Position numbers and translations under genes: made by a program
Source of the DNA: an uncultured Oscillibacter sp.
GTDB lineage: Bacteria; Bacillota; Clostridia; Oscillospirales; Oscillospiraceae
Reading direction: 5' to 3'
Assembly: GCA_910583695.1 (NCBI GenBank)
Contig: CAJTZL010000063.1
Span: 1-14,088, forward strand
Length of the DNA stretch: 14,088 nucleotides
Part shown: positions 1-7,184 of the stretch, in pieces
Numbering within the stretch: position 1 is the stretch's first letter
How the letters are laid out: each line of letters starts with the position of its first letter
Notes under the pieces: generated by a model
Told to the model about the DNA's origin: nothing
Seen by the model: only the letters and a program-made list of their open reading frames with translations
Database searches by the model: none

Positions 1-2
1 CT

Positions 3-1493
3 CCCGTGGTGGTGGTCATGGGCCACGTGGACCACGGCAAGACCTCCCTTCTGGATACCATCCGGAACACGTCCGTGGCCTCCGGCGAGGCCGGCGGCAT
101 CACCCAGCACATCGGCGCCTATCAGGTCCAGGTGCACGGCAAGCCCATCACCTTCCTGGACACCCCCGGCCACGAGGCATTCACCTCCATGCGGGCCCGG
201 GGCGCCATGGTGACGGATATCGCCATCTTGATGGTGGCGGCGGACGACGGCATCATGCCCCAGACCGTCGAATCCATCTCCCACGCGAAAGCGGCCAACA
301 TCCCCATTGTGGTGGCCGTGAATAAAATCGACAAGGAAAACGCCAACCCGGACAAGGTGATGCAGCAGCTGACGGAGCACGGCCTGGTCCCCGAGGACTG
401 GGGCGGCGAGACCATCTGCTGCAAAATCTCCGCCAAGAAAAACATCGGCATCGACAGCCTGCTGGAGATGGTGACGCTCACCGCCGAGATGGCGGAGCTG
501 AAGGCCAACCCCAACCGGGCGGGCCAGGGCACCGTCATTGAGGCCCGGCTGGACAAGGGCCGGGGCCCCGTGGCGACGCTGCTGGTCCAGAACGGCACCT
601 TGAAGCAGGGCGACATCATCATCGCAGGCACTGCCGTGGGCCGTGTCCGGACCATGCTGGACTACAAGGGCGGCCGCCTGACGGAGGCGGGACCCTCCGT
701 CCCTGTGGAGATTGCGGGCCTCAGCGAGGCCCCCACCGCCGGAAGCCCCTTCTTCGCCGTCAGCGACGAGCGGATGGCCCGGGAGCTGGTGGAGCAGCGC
801 AAGGCCGAGGAGCGGGCCAAGGCCGCTGCTCCCGTGCAGAAGGTCAGCCTGGAGAACCTGTTCGACCAGATTCAGGCCGGCGAGCGGAAGGAGCTGGCCC
901 TCATCGTCAAGGCCGACGTTCAGGGCAGCGTGGAAGCCGTCAAGGCGTCTCTGGAAAAGCTCTCCAATGAGGAGGTCAACGTCCGGGTCATCCACGGCGG
1001 CGTGGGCGCGGTGAACGAGTCCGACGTCATGCTGGCCTCGTCCTCCAATGCCATCATCGTGGGCTTCAATGTCCGGCCCGACGCCGCCGCCCGGGACGGC
1101 GCGGCGCGGCAGAACGTGGATATGCGGATGTACCGGGTCATCTACGACTGCATCGACGAAATCACCGCCGCCATGAAGGGCATGCTGGCCCCCAAGTACC
1201 GGGAGGCCCTGTTGGGCCACGCGGAGGTCCGCCAGACCTACAAGGTCTCCGGCGTGGGCACCGTGGCGGGCTGCTACGTTCAGGACGGCAAGATCGTCCG
1301 CAACTGCTCCATCCGGCTGGTCCGGGACGGCATCGTTATCCACGAGGGCGTGCTGGGCTCCCTCCAGCGGTTCAAGGACGCCGCCAAGGAAGTGGCCAGC
1401 GGCTACGAGTGCGGATTGACCATTGAGAAATTCAACGATATTAAAGAAGGCGATATCGTGGAAGGCTATACCATGGAGGAAATCCCCCAGTAA
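3..1493 (+). CDS. infB: Translation initiation factor IF-2, 3' part (5' end outside window)
   Basis: IF-2 is the GTPase that brings initiator fMet-tRNA to the 30S subunit and promotes subunit joining. The reading frame is open at the left edge, so the N-terminal region is missing; about 496 codons remain of a protein usually 700-900 residues long in Firmicutes. The visible part opens exactly at the G domain: G1 GHVDHGKT, the G2 threonine in GGITQHIGAY, G3 DTPGH, G4 NKID and G5 SAK. The beta-barrel domain 2 follows (ARLDKGRGPVATLLVQNG), then domain 3 (KADVQGSVEAV, HGGVGAVNESD) and the fMet-tRNA-binding C-terminal domain (GVGTVAGCYVQDGKI). The GTG at 6 lies inside the conserved G1 strand and is not a real start. 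It is the first visible gene of the operon with rbfA, nrnA, truB and ribF. Identification is very secure. Confidence 0.97.
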   Translation, partial: PVVVVMGHVDHGKTSLLDTIRNTSVASGEAGGITQHIGAYQVQVHGKPITFLDTPGHEAFTSMRARGAMVTDIAILMVAADDGIMPQTVESISHAKAANIPIVVAVNKIDKENANPDKVMQQLTEHGLVPEDWGGETICCKISAKKNIGIDSLLEMVTLTAEMAELKANPNRAGQGTVIEARLDKGRGPVATLLVQNGTLKQGDIIIAGTAVGRVRTMLDYKGGRLTEAGPSVPVEIAGLSEAPTAGSPFFAVSDERMARELVEQRKAEERAKAAAPVQKVSLENLFDQIQAGERKELALIVKADVQGSVEAVKASLEKLSNEEVNVRVIHGGVGAVNESDVMLASSSNAIIVGFNVRPDAAARDGAARQNVDMRMYRVIYDCIDEITAAMKGMLAPKYREALLGHAEVRQTYKVSGVGTVAGCYVQDGKIVRNCSIRLVRDGIVIHEGVLGSLQRFKDAAKEVASGYECGLTIEKFNDIKEGDIVEGYTMEEIPQ

Positions 1494-1500
1494 GACGTGG

Positions 1501-1533
1501 AGGAAAGGCGGCGGTCACACCGCCGCCTTTCTT
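1501..1533 (+). terminator. Perfect GC-rich hairpin between infB and rbfA (attenuator or mRNA-processing hairpin)
   Basis: The left arm at 1503-1515 pairs perfectly with 1519-1531 around a three-base loop (cac). The stem extends to 1501/1533 with one GU pair. The base continues into TTTCTT, which is only a weak U-tract. It lies 7 bases after the infB stop and just before the rbfA ribosome binding site. It could partly terminate or punctuate transcription between infB and the genes downstream. Since rbfA has no separate promoter that I can see, full termination seems unlikely. Confidence 0.55.
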
Positions 1534-1550
1534 CAAGAAGGAGAACGCCT

Positions 1551-1934
1551 ATGGCATCCAATCGAATCCACCGCATCAACGACGAAATCCAGCGGGAGCT
1601 GGCGGCCCAGCTCCGGAATCTGAAGGACCCCCGGGTATCGGGGACCGGTATGGTCTCCATCACCCGGGTGGACACCACCAATGATCTGCGCTATGCCCGG
1701 GTCTATGTGAGCGTGTTGAACAAGGACCAGGAGAAGGACGTGCTCAAGGGGCTGAAGTCCGCCTCCGGCTTCCTCCGGCGGGAGCTGGGCCATGCTCTCC
1801 AGCTCCGCTATACGCCGGAGCTCCAGTTCCTTGGCGACGACTCCATCCAGCACGGGGCCCACATTCTGGAGCTCCTCCGCCAGGAGGAGGCCAGGGACGC
1901 CGCCCGGGGCCCCAAGCCCGAGGTGGAGGAATGA
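1551..1934 (+). CDS. rbfA: Ribosome-binding factor A
   Basis: RbfA binds the 30S subunit and helps mature the 5' end of 16S rRNA; it is also a cold-adaptation factor. The 127-residue product is of normal length. It carries the family pattern: N-terminal RIHRINDEIQREL, then LKDPRVSGTGMVSITRV, then DLRYARVYVSVL, and C-terminal LRYTPELQF. The ATG at 1551 is chosen because AAGGAG at 1538-1543 lies 7 bases upstream. The in-frame ATG at 1497 would translate through the infB/rbfA hairpin and has no comparable site. The gene follows infB, as in many Firmicutes, and its stop overlaps the next gene by ATGA. The C-terminal end (from about residue 108) is charged and probably disordered. Confidence 0.95.
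   Translation: MASNRIHRINDEIQRELAAQLRNLKDPRVSGTGMVSITRVDTTNDLRYARVYVSVLNKDQEKDVLKGLKSASGFLRRELGHALQLRYTPELQFLGDDSIQHGAHILELLRQEEARDAARGPKPEVEE
1925..1929 (+). promoter_or_regulatory. Shine-Dalgarno GGAGG that decides the nrnA start
   Basis: GGAGG ends one base before the ATG at 1931 but lies 7 bases before the in-frame ATG at 1937. Normal spacing therefore favours 1937 as the initiator. The ATGA overlap at 1931-1934 would favour the other start. Confidence 0.6.
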
Positions 1935-1936
1935 CC

Positions 1937-2893
1937 ATGCTGAGCGTACGCGAGGCCGCGGAGCGTCTGCGGTCCTTTGACAATGTGCTGATCCTCACCC
2001 ACCTCCGGCCCGACGGGGACACCGTGGGCTCCGCCGCCGCCCTGTGCGCGGGACTGCTGGCCCTGGGGAAGGCGGCATACCTGCTGCCCAACCCGGAGCT
2101 GACGGACACGGCGGCCCCCTACTTCCGGCCCTATGCCGCCCCCGAAGACTTCACGCCGGAGAAGGTGGTCTCCACGGACATCGCCACAACGGACCTCTTC
2201 CCGGAGAACGCCAGACCCTATGCGGGCCGGGTGGATCTGGCCATCGACCACCACCCGTCCTTTCAGCGGTTCGGCAGGGAGAACCTTGTCCGCCCCTCCG
2301 CCGCCGCCACGGGGGAGATCATTTACGACATTCTGGCAGAGCTGGGGCCCATTACGGCGGAGATGGCCCTGCCGCTCTACGTGGCGGTTTCCACGGACTG
2401 CGGCTGCTTTGCCTACAACAACACCACCGCCCGGACCCATGCCGTGGCCGCCGCGCTGCTGCGGACCGGCATAGATTTCCAGGCGGTGAACAAGACCTTT
2501 TTCCGCACCAAGAGCCGCAAGCGGCTGGCCCTGGAGGCCGCCATGCTGGGCGGCGTCGAGTACCACGACGGAGAGCGGGTGGCGGTGCTGGCGGTGCCCA
2601 TGTCCCTCATCGCCCAGGTTCAGGCCACGGAGACCGACGCGGAGGACCTCTCCGCCCTGGGCGGGCAGATCCAGGGGGTGGACTGCGCCGTTACCATGCG
2701 GGAGCTCCGGCCGGACGTGTGGAAGTTCTCCCTCCGCACCGGGCCCCGGGTCAACGCCACGGAGGTCTGCGCCCTGCTGGGCGGCGGAGGCCACGCCGCC
2801 GCCGCCGGGTGCACCGTGGAAGCCCCCTTTGCCGAGGCCAAGGGGCGGATGCTGGAGGCCATCGCCCAGGTGGTCCCGGACTTCACTCTGTAA
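1937..2893 (+). CDS. nrnA: DHH/DHHA1 phosphoesterase, oligoribonuclease/pAp-phosphatase (NrnA type)
   Basis: NrnA-type enzymes degrade very short RNA oligonucleotides and dephosphorylate pAp, using Mn2+ bound in the DHH domain. The 318-residue product has the family's usual length. Visible motifs are the metal-binding RPDGD (residues 24-28), DHH at 104-106 (AIDHHPSF), STDCGCF (152-158, with D154), and the DHHA1 substrate-binding GGGGHAAAAG (282-291). It lies between rbfA and truB, the standard Firmicutes position for nrnA (ytqI in Bacillus). The start at 1937 follows from Shine-Dalgarno spacing; the alternative ATG at 1931 adds two residues and overlaps the rbfA stop. The family is certain. 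The precise substrate preference (nanoRNA, pAp or cyclic-dinucleotide products) is inferred from position and cannot be read from the sequence. Confidence 0.92.
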   Translation: MLSVREAAERLRSFDNVLILTHLRPDGDTVGSAAALCAGLLALGKAAYLLPNPELTDTAAPYFRPYAAPEDFTPEKVVSTDIATTDLFPENARPYAGRVDLAIDHHPSFQRFGRENLVRPSAAATGEIIYDILAELGPITAEMALPLYVAVSTDCGCFAYNNTTARTHAVAAALLRTGIDFQAVNKTFFRTKSRKRLALEAAMLGGVEYHDGERVAVLAVPMSLIAQVQATETDAEDLSALGGQIQGVDCAVTMRELRPDVWKFSLRTGPRVNATEVCALLGGGGHAAAAGCTVEAPFAEAKGRMLEAIAQVVPDFTL

Positions 2894-2908
2894 ATCGGGA
2901 GGTTTCCA

Positions 2909-3769
2909 ATGCCCAATGGTATCCTGATCATTGACAAGCCCGCCGGGTGGACCTCTATGGACGTGTGCGCGAAAATCCGGGGCATTCTCCGGGAGAAGCG
3001 GGTGGGCCACGGCGGGACGCTGGACCCCATGGCCACGGGGGTTCTGCCGGTCTTCGTGGGCCGAGCCACGCGGGCGGTGGAGTTTGCCGAGAACGGCCGG
3101 AAGGAGTACAACGCCGGACTCCGCCTGGGGCTGATGACCGACACCCAGGACGTCACCGGCAGGGTGCTGGAGACCCGCCCCGTGACGGCGGGCCGGGAGG
3201 AGGTGGAGGCCGCCCTGGCGGGCTTCCGGGGGGAGATTCAGCAGATTCCCCCCATGTACTCCGCGGTGAAAATCCAGGGGAAGAAGCTCTACGAGCTGGC
3301 CCGGCGCGGAAAAGAGGTGGAGCGGAAGCCCCGGCCCGTCACCATCCACGCGCTGGAGCTTCTGGAGGCGGAGAGCGGGACGGATTACCGGCTCCGCTGC
3401 CTCTGCTCCAAGGGCACGTACATCCGGACCCTCTGCCACGACGTGGGACAGGCCCTGGGCTGCGGCGGGGCGCTGTACAGCCTCCGAAGGACCATGGCGG
3501 CGGGCTTCACCCTGGCCCAGGCCGTAACCATGGAAGAGGTGCAGGCGCAGGGGGAGGCCCTGCTCCAGAACCTGGACGGGCTGTTTGCCCAATACCCGGC
3601 CCTGACGGTCCGCTCCCCGGGGCAGGAGAAGCGGGTCCGCTGCGGAAATCCCATCACCCTGCCTGGGACCGCCGACGGGACCTACCGGGTGTACGGGCGG
3701 GAGGGGGAGTTCCTCTGCCTCTCCCAGGCCCGGGACGGTGCGCTGACCGCCGTGAAAAACTTTTTCTGA
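2909..3769 (+). CDS. truB: tRNA pseudouridine(55) synthase TruB
   Basis: TruB isomerises U55 in the T-loop of most tRNAs to pseudouridine. The 286-residue protein starts MPNGILIIDKPAGWTS, the typical N-terminus. The catalytic motif GGTLDPMATG is present with the nucleophilic Asp at residue 39. Further family blocks are KEYNAGLRLG, QQIPPMYSAVKIQGKKLYELAR and CSKGTYIRTLCHDVG. The C-terminal part, from about residue 230, looks like a PUA-like domain (RCGNPITLPGTADGTYRVY). The start is supported by GGGAGG at 2897-2902, 6 bases upstream. It sits 15 bases after nrnA and 11 bases before the next ORF, so it is clearly within the operon. Confidence 0.96.
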   Translation: MPNGILIIDKPAGWTSMDVCAKIRGILREKRVGHGGTLDPMATGVLPVFVGRATRAVEFAENGRKEYNAGLRLGLMTDTQDVTGRVLETRPVTAGREEVEAALAGFRGEIQQIPPMYSAVKIQGKKLYELARRGKEVERKPRPVTIHALELLEAESGTDYRLRCLCSKGTYIRTLCHDVGQALGCGGALYSLRRTMAAGFTLAQAVTMEEVQAQGEALLQNLDGLFAQYPALTVRSPGQEKRVRCGNPITLPGTADGTYRVYGREGEFLCLSQARDGALTAVKNFF

Positions 3770-3780
3770 GGAAGCGCCTC

Positions 3781-4131
3781 ATGCGGATGTACGGATATTT
3801 GAAGACGCCCCGTCTGATGAACCGGGGGGACCGGGTCTGCAAGGTCATGCTCCACGAGACCCGGCAGGAGGGAACCTGCGCCTATCTTTACGACCGCCCG
3901 GACGCGCTGTTTTCCTTCTCCGACCTGCACTGCCCCACCCTGGAGGACGCGCGGGAGGACTGGGACGGCCGGCTGGACCCGCGGGGCTGGATTTCCATGG
4001 AGGACCCCCTGCCGGGCTGCCAGCACGACTGCCCCCTTTCGGTCCGGATAACGGGCCGGGACCGGGGCGCGCCGCAGTGGGGGCAGCACGAACGACTCCA
4101 GGACGGGGAATGGAAGGATTTTACACCATGA
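3781..4131 (+). CDS. Unrecognised 116-residue protein between truB and ribF
   Basis: I do not recognise the family. The start at ATG 3781 is set by GAGGA (3768-3772) 8 bases upstream, which overlaps the truB stop. The gene ends in an ATGA overlap with ribF, so it is almost certainly translated as part of the operon. The product is soluble and rich in Asp, Arg and aromatic residues, with no signal peptide or membrane segment. It has five cysteines (20, 33, 51, 80, 84), including a C-x3-C pair (CQHDC) that could bind a metal. The N-terminus MRMYGYLKTP and the aromatic/acidic middle (SMEDPLPG) suggest a small folded domain. Codon use resembles its neighbours, with no sign of recent transfer. A link to RNA modification or flavin synthesis would be guesswork from position only. 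Confidence 0.8.
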   Translation: MRMYGYLKTPRLMNRGDRVCKVMLHETRQEGTCAYLYDRPDALFSFSDLHCPTLEDAREDWDGRLDPRGWISMEDPLPGCQHDCPLSVRITGRDRGAPQWGQHERLQDGEWKDFTP

Positions 4132-5036
4132 GGAACAAACGTGTCATTGCCCTGGGCTTCTTCGACGGGGTCCACCTGGGCCACGCCGCCCTGCTCCGCC
4201 GGACGGTGGAGGAGGCCGCCCGCCGGGACTGCATCCCCGCCGTCTTCACCTTCGACCGGCCTCCCAAGGAGGTGGTCACGGGGATTCCCTGCCCCCTCAT
4301 CAACTCCCCGGAGGACCGGCGGGACCTGGTCCGGCGGCTGTACGGCATCAAAGAGGTCATCCTGGCTCCCTTTGACCGGGAGATGATGACCACCGGCTGG
4401 GAGGACTTTGTAGAGAAGCTCCTGGTGGGCCGCTGGAACGCCGTCCATCTGGTGGCGGGCCACGACCACCGCTTCGGCCACAAGAACCAGGGCACGCCGG
4501 AGCGCCTGCTGGAAAAGTGTGCCTCCCTGGGCCTGGGCTGTGACATCATCCCCAAGGTGGAGGTGGGCGGAGTCACCGTCAGCTCCACCTATATCCGCCG
4601 TCTGGTGGAGCTGGGGCAGGTGGAGCGGGCGAACCGCTTTCTGGGCCATCCCCACACCCTGACGGGGACCGTCCGCCACGGGCGGGGGCTGGGCTCCTCC
4701 CGGCTGTTTCCCACGGCGAACCTGCCGGTGCCGCCCCATGTGCTGGTCCCCAGCTATGGGGTCTATGTGACGAGGGTCTACTTTGCCGACGGGACCAGCT
4801 GCCCCGCCGTCACCAACGTGGGCACCCGGCCCACGGTGAACAGCGGGACCGACGTGACGGTGGAGGCATGCCTGCTGGACTTCCAGGGGGACCTGTACGG
4901 GCAGACCCTGCGGCTGGAGTTTTACCGGCATCTTCGGGATGAGATTCGCTTCGACTCCCTGGAGACCCTCCGGGCCCGGATCGCCGCCGACGCGGAGACC
5001 ACAAGGCGGTATTTTCAGGAGGAGCACCCTCTTTAA
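4128..5036 (+). CDS. ribF: Bifunctional riboflavin kinase / FAD synthetase
   Basis: RibF phosphorylates riboflavin to FMN and adenylylates FMN to FAD. The 302-residue protein has the normal length and two-domain order. The N-terminal FAD synthetase has GFFDGVHLGH (residues 10-19), TFDRPPKEV and GHDHRFGHKNQG, followed by VSSTYIRRLVELG. The C-terminal riboflavin kinase has GTVRHGRGLG, the PTAN motif in LFPTANL, PSYGVYV and TNVGTRPTV. The start at 4128 overlaps the stop of the upstream small ORF (ATGA) and has AAGGA at 4114-4118. An in-frame ATG at 4110 would add six residues. It is the last gene of the infB operon and is followed at once by a strong terminator. Confidence 0.95.
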   Translation: MRNKRVIALGFFDGVHLGHAALLRRTVEEAARRDCIPAVFTFDRPPKEVVTGIPCPLINSPEDRRDLVRRLYGIKEVILAPFDREMMTTGWEDFVEKLLVGRWNAVHLVAGHDHRFGHKNQGTPERLLEKCASLGLGCDIIPKVEVGGVTVSSTYIRRLVELGQVERANRFLGHPHTLTGTVRHGRGLGSSRLFPTANLPVPPHVLVPSYGVYVTRVYFADGTSCPAVTNVGTRPTVNSGTDVTVEACLLDFQGDLYGQTLRLEFYRHLRDEIRFDSLETLRARIAADAETTRRYFQEEHPL

Positions 5037-5045
5037 AACGCATGA

Positions 5046-5080
5046 AAAAGAGCCGGACGGAAAATCCGTCCGGCTCTTTT
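5046..5080. terminator. Bidirectional intrinsic terminator between ribF and the metal ATPase
   Basis: A 16-bp perfect stem (5046-5061 with 5065-5080) surrounds a three-base loop. The core is agccggacgg, and A- and T-runs flank both sides. It starts 10 bases after the ribF stop and ends 3 bases before the stop of the converging ATPase gene. In either direction the GC core is followed by four or more U residues, so it can end both operons. Confidence 0.92.
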
Positions 5081-5082
5081 GG

Positions 5083-7008
5083 TCAGGGGTTGAACTCCTC
5101 CACATGGAGGCACCGCATGGCATTCAAGATGGCGATGAAGGCCACGCCTACGTCGGCAAAGACCGCCTCCCACATGGTCGCCACGCCGAAGGCCCCCAGC
5201 AGCAGCACTGCGCCCTTGACCCCCAGGGCAAACCAGATGTTCTGCTTGACGATGCGCAGGGTCTTCCGGGAGATGCGCATGGCGGCGGCGATTTTCGCCG
5301 GGTTGTCGTCCATCAGCACCACGTCGGCGGCCTCGATGGCGGCGTCGGAGCCCAGGGCGCCCATGGCGATGCCGATGTCCGCCCGGGTGAGGACCGGCGC
5401 ATCGTTGATGCCGTCCCCCACAAAGGCCAGGGCGGCGCCGGGGGAGGATTTCTGCGCCAGGAGGCGCTCCACCCGCTCCACCTTGTCCGCCGGGAGCAGC
5501 TGGGCGTGGACCTCGTCAATTCCCAGCTCCCGGGCCACGGCCTTGGCGGCGGCCTCCGTGTCCCCGGTGAGCATGACGGTGGTTTTCACCCCCGCCGCCT
5601 TCAGGCCCTCCACCAGGGTTTTGGCCTCCGGCTTGGGCAGGTCGGAAATTAGGATGTGCCCGGCGTAGCGTTCCTCCACGGTTACGTGGACGATGGTCCC
5701 CGGCAGGTCGCAGGGCTCCCATTGGACCCCCTCTTTTTCCATCAGGCGGCGGTTGCCGGCGGAGACGGCCTTGCCGTCCACCTTGGCGATCACACCGTGG
5801 CCGGCGATTTCTTCCACGTCCGTCACCCGGCCGGGGTCTAGGTCCTTCCCCCAGGCCCTGCGGAGGGAGAGGGAGATGGGATGGCTGGACCAGCTCTCCG
5901 CCAGGGCGGCGGCCTCCAGCAGGGCGTCCTCCGTGACGCCGGGGGCGGGGTGCAGGGCGGTGACGGTGAAGCTCCCCTGGGTCAGGGTGCCCGTCTTGTC
6001 GAAAACCACGGTCTCCGTTCGGGCCAGGGTTTCCAGGTAGTTGCTGCCCTTCACCAGGATGCCGCACTTGCTGGCCCCGCCGATGCCGCCGAAGAAGCTC
6101 AGGGGCACGGAGATCACCAGGGCGCAGGGGCAGGAAATCACCAGGAAGATCAGCGCCCGGTGGAGCCAGCCGGTCCAGTCCGTCCCCGCCAGGAAGGCGG
6201 GCTGGGCGGAGGCCGGAAGCAGTGCCAGGGCAATGGTGGGCAGAAGGAACAGGGCCGTGGCCGCGATGACTACGCAGGGGGTATAGTACCGGGCAAAGCG
6301 GGTGATGAAGTTTTCGCTGGCGGCCTTTTTCTCCCCGGCGTTCTCCACCAAGTCCAGGATTTTGGACACGGTGGACTCCTCACAGGGCTTGGTGACTTTG
6401 ACCCGGAGGAGGCCGGACTGGTTCACGCAGCCGCTGATCACCGCGTCTCCGGGCCCTACGTCCCGAGGGGCGGACTCGCCGGTGAGGGCGGCGGTGTCCA
6501 GGGCGGACACGCCCTCGGCGACCTCGCCGTCCAGGGGGACCCGCTCGCCGGGGCGGACCACGATGATGGACCCTACCTCCACGTCCTCCGGGTCCACCTC
6601 CTCCAGGGAGCCGTCCTCCAGCTCCAGGTTGGCGGTGTCGGGGCGGATGTCCATGAGGGCGGCGATGGACTGGCGGGACTTGCCTACGGCGTAGTCCTGG
6701 AAGAGCTCGCCGGTCTGGTAGAAGAGCATGACGAAGACGGCCTCGGCGTACTCCCCGGTGGCAAAGGCTCCCACGGTGGCCAGCGCCATGAGGAAGTTCT
6801 CGTCAAAGACCTGACCGTTTAAAATGTTGCGGACGGCCTTCCAGAGCACGTCCCAGCCGATGATGAGATAGGAAATCAGGTACAGCGGAATTGCCGTCCA
6901 GCGGGGAACCGGGAACAGATTGGGCAGCAGCTTGACAGCGATCAACAGCGCCGCCGCGGCCAAAATTCGATACAGCATTTTCCGCTGTTTGCGGGTGAGG
7001 TTGTTCAT
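5083..7008 (-). CDS. Heavy-metal P1B-type ATPase, Zn2+/Cd2+/Pb2+ exporter (ZntA/CadA type), lacking an N-terminal HMA domain
   Basis: This is an inner-membrane pump that exports Zn, Cd or Pb using ATP. The 641-residue protein shows all catalytic landmarks: actuator TGES at 176-179, ion-binding CPC at 293-295 within SCPCALVISVPLS, phosphorylated Asp337 in DKTGTLT, the SHP motif (375-377), MLTGD (479-483) and GDGINDAP (531-538). Lys598 in the seventh membrane segment and Asp619 in FADVG match the residues that define the Zn/Cd/Pb subgroup, so Cu is unlikely. The N-terminus begins with a short basic stretch and the first membrane helix. The usual HMA domain is absent but is encoded separately at 7793-8011. 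AAGGAGG at 7017-7023 supports the ATG start. It is probably the last gene of the arsR operon, 176 bases after the methyltransferase. Confidence 0.95.
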   Translation of the reverse strand: MNNLTRKQRKMLYRILAAAALLIAVKLLPNLFPVPRWTAIPLYLISYLIIGWDVLWKAVRNILNGQVFDENFLMALATVGAFATGEYAEAVFVMLFYQTGELFQDYAVGKSRQSIAALMDIRPDTANLELEDGSLEEVDPEDVEVGSIIVVRPGERVPLDGEVAEGVSALDTAALTGESAPRDVGPGDAVISGCVNQSGLLRVKVTKPCEESTVSKILDLVENAGEKKAASENFITRFARYYTPCVVIAATALFLLPTIALALLPASAQPAFLAGTDWTGWLHRALIFLVISCPCALVISVPLSFFGGIGGASKCGILVKGSNYLETLARTETVVFDKTGTLTQGSFTVTALHPAPGVTEDALLEAAALAESWSSHPISLSLRRAWGKDLDPGRVTDVEEIAGHGVIAKVDGKAVSAGNRRLMEKEGVQWEPCDLPGTIVHVTVEERYAGHILISDLPKPEAKTLVEGLKAAGVKTTVMLTGDTEAAAKAVARELGIDEVHAQLLPADKVERVERLLAQKSSPGAALAFVGDGINDAPVLTRADIGIAMGALGSDAAIEAADVVLMDDNPAKIAAAMRISRKTLRIVKQNIWFALGVKGAVLLLGAFGVATMWEAVFADVGVAFIAILNAMRCLHVEEFNP

Positions 7009-7042
7009 GGAAAACGCCTCCTTGACGGTTCGGGTATTCTTC

Positions 7043-7071
7043 TTGATTTTCTCGTTTGGGTCTGTTATACT
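7043..7071 (+). promoter_or_regulatory. Sigma-A promoter on the + strand, opposite the metal operon
   Basis: TTGATT at 7043-7048 and TATACT at 7066-7071 are separated by exactly 17 bases. This is a near-consensus promoter pointing away from the ATPase gene. Transcription would begin near 7078. There is no ORF downstream on this strand; instead a terminator follows about 75 bases later. Confidence 0.7.
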
Positions 7072-7077
7072 GGAGGC

Positions 7078-7156
7078 AGCGTAGAGGACGGCCGTGCCGC
7101 CTCCGCTGTGCAGGTAGGCTCCCTGTGCTTGGTTAGGGCGGGGAGCTTACTTTTTT
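7078..7156 (+). ncRNA. Candidate small RNA of about 80 nt, antisense to the arsR-HMA-methyltransferase-ATPase transcript
   Basis: The unit is defined by the + strand promoter at 7043-7071 and a terminator hairpin at 7112-7152 that runs into six T residues. The 5' part is GC-rich and can fold in two ways: ggaggc at 7072-7077 with gcctcc at 7099-7104 if the start is a few bases earlier, or gcagcg at 7076-7081 with cgctgt at 7104-7109. It carries no convincing ribosome binding site plus ORF. I could not match it to SRP RNA, 6S RNA, tRNA or a riboswitch consensus I know. It lies wholly in the gap between the methyltransferase and the ATPase and is therefore complementary to that part of the operon mRNA. 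Promoter and terminator are visible; that an RNA is made is inference. Confidence 0.5.
7112..7156 (+). terminator. Intrinsic terminator of the candidate small RNA
   Basis: A stem of about 14 bp (7112-7125 with 7139-7152, three GU pairs, core ggctccc/gggagct) has a 13-base loop and runs into TTTTTT at 7151-7156. The T-run marks it as a + strand terminator. Read on the - strand, no U-tract follows the stem, so it should not stop the metal operon. Confidence 0.65.
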
Positions 7157-7184
7157 GCGCGTTTATAAAGGGACCGCCGGCAGG

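Noticed and set aside
1808..3592. Long open frame (594 codons) on the - strand across rbfA, nrnA and truB
   Set aside because: It is an antisense shadow produced by high GC and codon bias. The product is a low-complexity Gly/His/Arg/Leu mix without motifs, while the + strand carries three recognised genes.
3888..5123. 411-codon frame on the - strand opposite ribF
   Set aside because: Shadow frame. ribF on the + strand has full motif support, and this frame has no recognisable domain or ribosome site.
7072..7156. SRP RNA, 6S RNA, tRNA or fluoride/preQ1 riboswitch identity for the candidate small RNA
   Set aside because: The GGAA-capped SRP apical stem, the open bubble of 6S RNA, a T-loop, and the conserved riboswitch cores are all missing. 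It is therefore left as unknown.
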